DNA of 16,397 bases from Caulobacteraceae bacterium UBA5005 (GTDB taxonomy: Bacteria; Pseudomonadota; Alphaproteobacteria; Caulobacterales; Caulobacteraceae): NCBI GenBank assembly GCA_002398405.1, contig DGYN01000135.1:1-16397 (forward strand), read 5' to 3'. This document shows, piece by piece, positions 14,077-16,397 of this stretch. Each line of letters begins with the position of its first letter. Position 1 is the first letter of the stretch. Under the pieces are notes generated by a model, which was not told the DNA's origin, searched no databases, and was given only the letters and a program-made list of their open reading frames with translations. The position numbers and the translations under genes were made by a program.

Positions 14077-15041
14077 TGCTGGCGATCCGGGCTGAGGAAA
14101 AGGGCGGGCCTGAGGTCCTTAAGGCCGTTGAGGTCGAGACTCCAACGCCGGGCGCCGGCCAGGTTCTGGTGCGGCATGCGGCGGTAGGCCTGAACTTCAT
14201 CGACACCTATCACCGGTCGGGGCTTTACCCCGTGCCGTTCCCGGCCGTGCTGGGCCGGGAAGCCGCTGGGACGGTTGAAGCGGTGGGAGACGGCGTCACC
14301 CGTTTCAAGATCGGCGATCGCGTGGCCTATTCAGGCTCGGCGGGGGCCTATCAGGAGGCCAATGTAGTCGCCGAAACGGGCCTTGTGCGGGTGCCGGACG
14401 ATATTCCGCTCGATCTGGCCGCCGCGGCCCTGCTCAAGGGGATGACGGCGGAGTTCCTGGTCCGGCGCTGCTATGTGCTGAAGGCCGGAGATACCTGCCT
14501 GATCCACGCGGCCGCAGGCGGGGTGGGCCAAATCCTTGTGCAATGGGCCAAAGCCATCGGCGCGACAATTGTCGCGACCGCAGGCGGGGCCGAGAAACTG
14601 GCCATCGCCAAGGGGCTGGGGGCCGATCATCTGATCGACTACGGAACCGAAGATGTCGCGGCGAGGGTCATGGAAATCACCGGCGGGAAGGGCGTCGCCG
14701 TTGCCTATGACGCGGTCGGGGCGGCGACCTTCGAGGCGACGCTTGCGAGCCTTGGCCGGCGGGGCTTGTTCGTCTGCTTCGGCAATGCATCGGGCCCGGC
14801 GCCGCCGTTCTCGCCGCTGCGCCTGCTGAAGAACTCGCTCTATATGACGCGCCCCACCCTGGTGGACTATGTCTCGACGCCGGAAGAGCTGGATGAGAGC
14901 GCCGGAGCCCTCTTCGAGATGATCGCCTCGGGGAAGGTGAAGATCACCATCGGGCAGCGGTTCGCGCTGAAGGACGCCAGGTTGGCGCATGAGGCTCTGG
15001 AGAGCCGCGCGACGACGGGGTCTACGGTGTTGGTTCCGTAA
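14076..15041 (+). CDS. Quinone oxidoreductase (zeta-crystallin-like, MDR superfamily)
   Basis: This is an NADPH-dependent quinone reductase of 321 aa, a typical length, and a zinc-free member of the medium-chain dehydrogenase superfamily. The N-terminal catalytic part has VGLNFIDTYHRSGLYPVPFPAVLGREAAGTV (37-67). The Rossmann fold starts with the glycine-rich AAAGGVG (145-151), followed by GATIVATAGGAEKLAIAKGLGADHLIDY, and the absence of zinc-ligand cysteines fits this subfamily. The C-terminus has GQRFALKDARLAHEALESRATTGSTVLVP. Family members reduce quinones by one electron or protect against them. The start ATG shares a base with the hydrolase stop codon, so the two are co-translated. A longer frame from 14007 runs inside the hydrolase and is rejected. 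It is close to E. coli qorA, but I leave the symbol open. Confidence 0.95.
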   Translation: MLAIRAEEKGGPEVLKAVEVETPTPGAGQVLVRHAAVGLNFIDTYHRSGLYPVPFPAVLGREAAGTVEAVGDGVTRFKIGDRVAYSGSAGAYQEANVVAETGLVRVPDDIPLDLAAAALLKGMTAEFLVRRCYVLKAGDTCLIHAAAGGVGQILVQWAKAIGATIVATAGGAEKLAIAKGLGADHLIDYGTEDVAARVMEITGGKGVAVAYDAVGAATFEATLASLGRRGLFVCFGNASGPAPPFSPLRLLKNSLYMTRPTLVDYVSTPEELDESAGALFEMIASGKVKITIGQRFALKDARLAHEALESRATTGSTVLVP

Positions 15042-15043
15042 AT

Positions 15044-15204
15044 CTCTTCCCTCACCTTCCGTGAGGAAGGCGAGGGTGGCGAGCGCAGCGAGACGGGTGG
15101 GGAAGGCCCCTGTCTGAGCCTCGCGGATGCAAGGGCCTCTCCCACCCGCTTCGCCTAAAGGCGAAGCCGCCCTCCCCGCGCTTGCAGCGCGCGGTGAGGG
15201 AAAA
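15044..15204. repeat. Composite palindromic intergenic element, copy B
   Basis: This is the inverted counterpart of the element at 7006-7186. It begins CTCTTCCCTCACC (15044-15056) and ends GGTGAGGGAAAAA. The 31-base block 15170-15200 is the exact reverse complement of 7011-7041, and the 22-base block 15088-15109 that of 7105-7126. It fills the gap between the convergent quinone reductase and glutathione transferase genes and may terminate both. It lacks the nested CCCCGGA hairpin of copy A. Confidence 0.85.
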
Positions 15205-15207
15205 ACC

Positions 15208-15822
15208 TTATTTCACCGCCAGCATGCGCTGATAGGCCGGGCGATCGATCATGCGTTGGGCGTAGGTGACGAGGTCCTCGGCGATGGCGTCCTTGAGGCC
15301 GAAGATGTCGTTCTTGAGGGCCAGGATGATGCCGTAGACCGCCGAAATGTCCGCGATGGTGAAGCGGCCGCCGGAGACGTAGTCGGCCTTGTGCAGCCGG
15401 GCGGCCAGGACGCCGAGGCGGGAGCGGAAGCTGTGGCGGATGACGTCGATGGTGGCGTTGTCGTGCGAGCCCCTGGGGTTGGAGAGCACCGTCCCGACGA
15501 TGGCGGTCAGGGGCGCGGCCAGGGTCGCCTCGCCGAAGTCGAGCATCTGGCGGTAGTCCCAGTAGCCGGGCTCATCCTTGTGAAGGACGAGGTCGGTCGG
15601 GCCGTAGGTCTCGGTCAGATATTCGCAGATGGTCATCGACTCGAAGAGTACGGTGTCGCCATCGATCATCAGGGGGATGGTGCCGCCGGGATTGTGCGCC
15701 AGGAGGGCCGGCGGCTTTTCGCGCAGGCCGATGACGTGGGGCGTGTAGGGAAGGCCCATTTCCTCGCAGAGCCAGAGGACCCGGTTCGAGCGGGCGCGAG
15801 GCGAGTGATAGATTTCGATCAT
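15208..15822 (-). CDS. Glutathione S-transferase family protein
   Basis: This is a cytosolic glutathione transferase-like enzyme of 204 aa. The thioredoxin-fold N-terminal domain has MIEIYHSPRARSNRVLWLCEEMGLPY (1-26), with Ser7 or Ser12 as the candidate glutathione-activating residue, the cis-proline in NPGGTIPLMIDG (44-55), and FESMTICEYL (60-69), which carries the Glu-Ser pair that binds the glutamyl end of glutathione. The helical C-terminal domain shows the N-capping motif FTIADISAVYGI. The substrate cannot be told. ATG at 15822 has GGGAGA upstream; a longer frame reaching 15870 would start inside the promoter and is rejected. It lies downstream of rho on the same strand, separated by a long palindromic element and its own promoter. 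Confidence 0.93.
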   Translation of the reverse strand: MIEIYHSPRARSNRVLWLCEEMGLPYTPHVIGLREKPPALLAHNPGGTIPLMIDGDTVLFESMTICEYLTETYGPTDLVLHKDEPGYWDYRQMLDFGEATLAAPLTAIVGTVLSNPRGSHDNATIDVIRHSFRSRLGVLAARLHKADYVSGGRFTIADISAVYGIILALKNDIFGLKDAIAEDLVTYAQRMIDRPAYQRMLAVK

Positions 15823-15841
15823 GGTTGTCTCCCTGGGTGGG

Positions 15842-15870
15842 ATTAGTGCACGGTCGTGCACCAAATACAA
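15842..15870 (-). promoter_or_regulatory. Promoter with operator-like palindrome upstream of the GST gene
   Basis: On the minus strand TTGTAT (15870-15865) and ACTAAT (15847-15842) are 17 bases apart and look like a sigma-70 promoter. The spacer is almost wholly occupied by a perfect 16-base palindrome GTGCACG-GT-CGTGCAC (15846-15861), in the position where TetR- or MarR-type repressors commonly bind. The predicted start near 15835 would leave a short leader with GGGAGA before the ATG. The regulator is unknown. Confidence 0.5.
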
Positions 15871-15986
15871 CCGTCACCCCCGGACTTGTTCCGGGGGCCG
15901 GGTGATGGCCCAGGCTGTGCGGTTGCAGCTTACCGCGATCTGAGCGGCGGAACGTCCGGCCCCCGGAACAAGTCCGGGGGCGACGG
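15871..15986. repeat. Inverted pair of CCCCCGGA-type repeats, 31-base arms
   Basis: Arms 15871-15901 and 15956-15986 are reverse complements at 30 of 31 positions, separated by 54 bases. Each arm is itself a palindrome (CCCCCGGA, five bases, TCCGGGGG), so the DNA or RNA can fold either as two small hairpins or one long stem. The element ends six bases from the rho stop codon and likely forms the end of the rho transcript. The same small hairpin is nested in the composite element near holA. Confidence 0.88.
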
Positions 15987-15992
15987 GGGATT

Positions 15993-16397
15993 TTACGTAT
16001 TCATGCTCTGGAAGAATTCGCCGTTGGTCTTGGTCTGGCGGAGTTTCTCGGTGAGGAACTCGATGGCGTCCTGCGGGCCCATGGGGGAGAGGATGCGGCG
16101 AAGGACGTAGGTCTTCTGCAGCTCCTCCTTGGGGGTGATGAGCTCTTCCTTGCGGGTGCCGGACTTGAGGATGTCCATGGCCGGGAAGACGCGCTTGTCA
16201 GCCACTTTACGGTCAAGCACGATTTCCGAGTTACCGGTGCCCTTGAACTCTTCGAAGATGACTTCGTCCATCCGGCTGCCGGTATCGATCAGGGCGGTGG
16301 CGATGATGGTGAGACTGCCGCCTTCTTCGATGTTCCGCGCCGCGCCGAAGAAGCGCTTGGGGCGCTGCAGGGCGTTGGCGTCGACGCCGCCGGTCAG
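15993..16397 (-). CDS. rho: Transcription termination factor Rho, C-terminal part
   Basis: Rho is the hexameric RNA helicase that ends transcription at Rho-dependent sites. Only the last 134 codons are in the window; the gene continues past 16397. The visible part starts LTGGVDANALQRPKRFFGAARN and continues EEGGSLTIIATALIDTGSRMDEVIFEEFKGTGNSEIVLDRKVADKRVFPAMDI, matching the RecA-like ATPase/translocase domain of E. coli Rho almost residue for residue, including the GTGN-x-E loop and the arginine-bearing region after it that contacts the neighbouring subunit. The tail SGTRKEELITPKEELQKTYVLRRILSPMGPQDAIEFLTEKLRQTKTNGEFFQSMNT is also typical. A shorter frame from an internal Met at 16271 is only a part of this gene. 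rho next to the mnmE region is normal for alphaproteobacteria. Confidence 0.98.
   Translation of the reverse strand: MTGGVDANALQRPKRFFGAARNIEEGGSLTIIATALIDTGSRMDEVIFEEFKGTGNSEIVLDRKVADKRVFPAMDILKSGTRKEELITPKEELQKTYVLRRILSPMGPQDAIEFLTEKLRQTKTNGEFFQSMNT

Noticed and set aside
7006..15204. Composite transposon or genomic island bounded by inverted repeats
   Set aside because: The enclosed genes are core origin-proximal genes in conserved order, no transposase or integrase is present, and no target duplication is visible.
15823..15870. Longer GST start near 15870 (TTG)
   Set aside because: It would begin in the predicted -35 hexamer and cross the operator-like palindrome; ATG 15822 has a good ribosome binding site.
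15871..15986. CRISPR or tandem-repeat array
   Set aside because: Only two units, inverted rather than direct, with no regular spacers and no cas genes.
1..16397. Replication origin (DnaA box cluster) within the window
   Set aside because: I saw no clustered DnaA boxes or AT-rich unwinding region; parS and gene order only imply that the origin is near.

Overview
The window is an origin-proximal stretch of an alphaproteobacterial chromosome, most likely from the family Caulobacteraceae (Caulobacter/Phenylobacterium-like). The reasons are the high GC content, the gene order ntrZ - DUF3576 lipoprotein - leuS - lptE - holA - parB - parA - rsmG(gidB) - mnmG(gidA) - mnmE - rho, which from memory matches the parABS neighbourhood of Caulobacter crescentus, and two perfect parS palindromes. 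No phage, plasmid or transposase gene is present. All CDSs look like conserved chromosomal genes.

Layout. (1) 27-1859, minus strand: ntrZ (periplasmic regulator of the NtrY/NtrX system), a YggS/PLPBP PLP-binding protein and a PhoB/OmpR-type response regulator without an adjacent kinase. (2) 1860-2120: divergent promoter region with two short palindromes. (3) 2121-7002, plus strand: DUF3576 lipoprotein, a REP doublet, leuS, a second repeat element that appears to have been inserted in frame before lptE, then lptE and holA overlapping by ATGA. (4) 7189-13306, minus strand, in transcription order: DUF6489 protein, mnmE, a small exported protein, two parS sites, mnmG, rsmG, parA, parB. This joins tRNA wobble modification (MnmE/MnmG), 16S rRNA methylation (RsmG) and chromosome segregation (ParA/ParB/parS). 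(5) 13387-15041, plus strand: dienelactone hydrolase-like protein and quinone oxidoreductase, overlapping by one base. (6) 15208-15822, minus strand: a glutathione S-transferase with a candidate operator-controlled promoter. (7) 15993-16397, minus strand: the C-terminal 134 codons of transcription terminator Rho, cut by the window end.

The most unusual content is intergenic. Four kinds of palindromic mosaic repeat fill almost every gene boundary from leuS to rho: a REPIN-like doublet (2651-2755), a CTCCCCGCAGGGGAG-type inverted pair (5338-5457), two inverted copies of a ~160-180 bp composite element, each between convergent genes (7006-7186 and 15044-15204), and an inverted pair with 31-base arms differing at one position (15871-15986). 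The two composite copies bracket the whole parABS/mnm block in inverted orientation, so recombination between them could flip about 8 kb without breaking a gene. One repeat appears to have supplied the present N-terminus of LptE. I did not find a new multi-gene system; the best leads are these repeats, the mnmG promoter/parS arrangement, the operator-like palindrome before the GST gene and the uncharacterised small exported protein beside parS.
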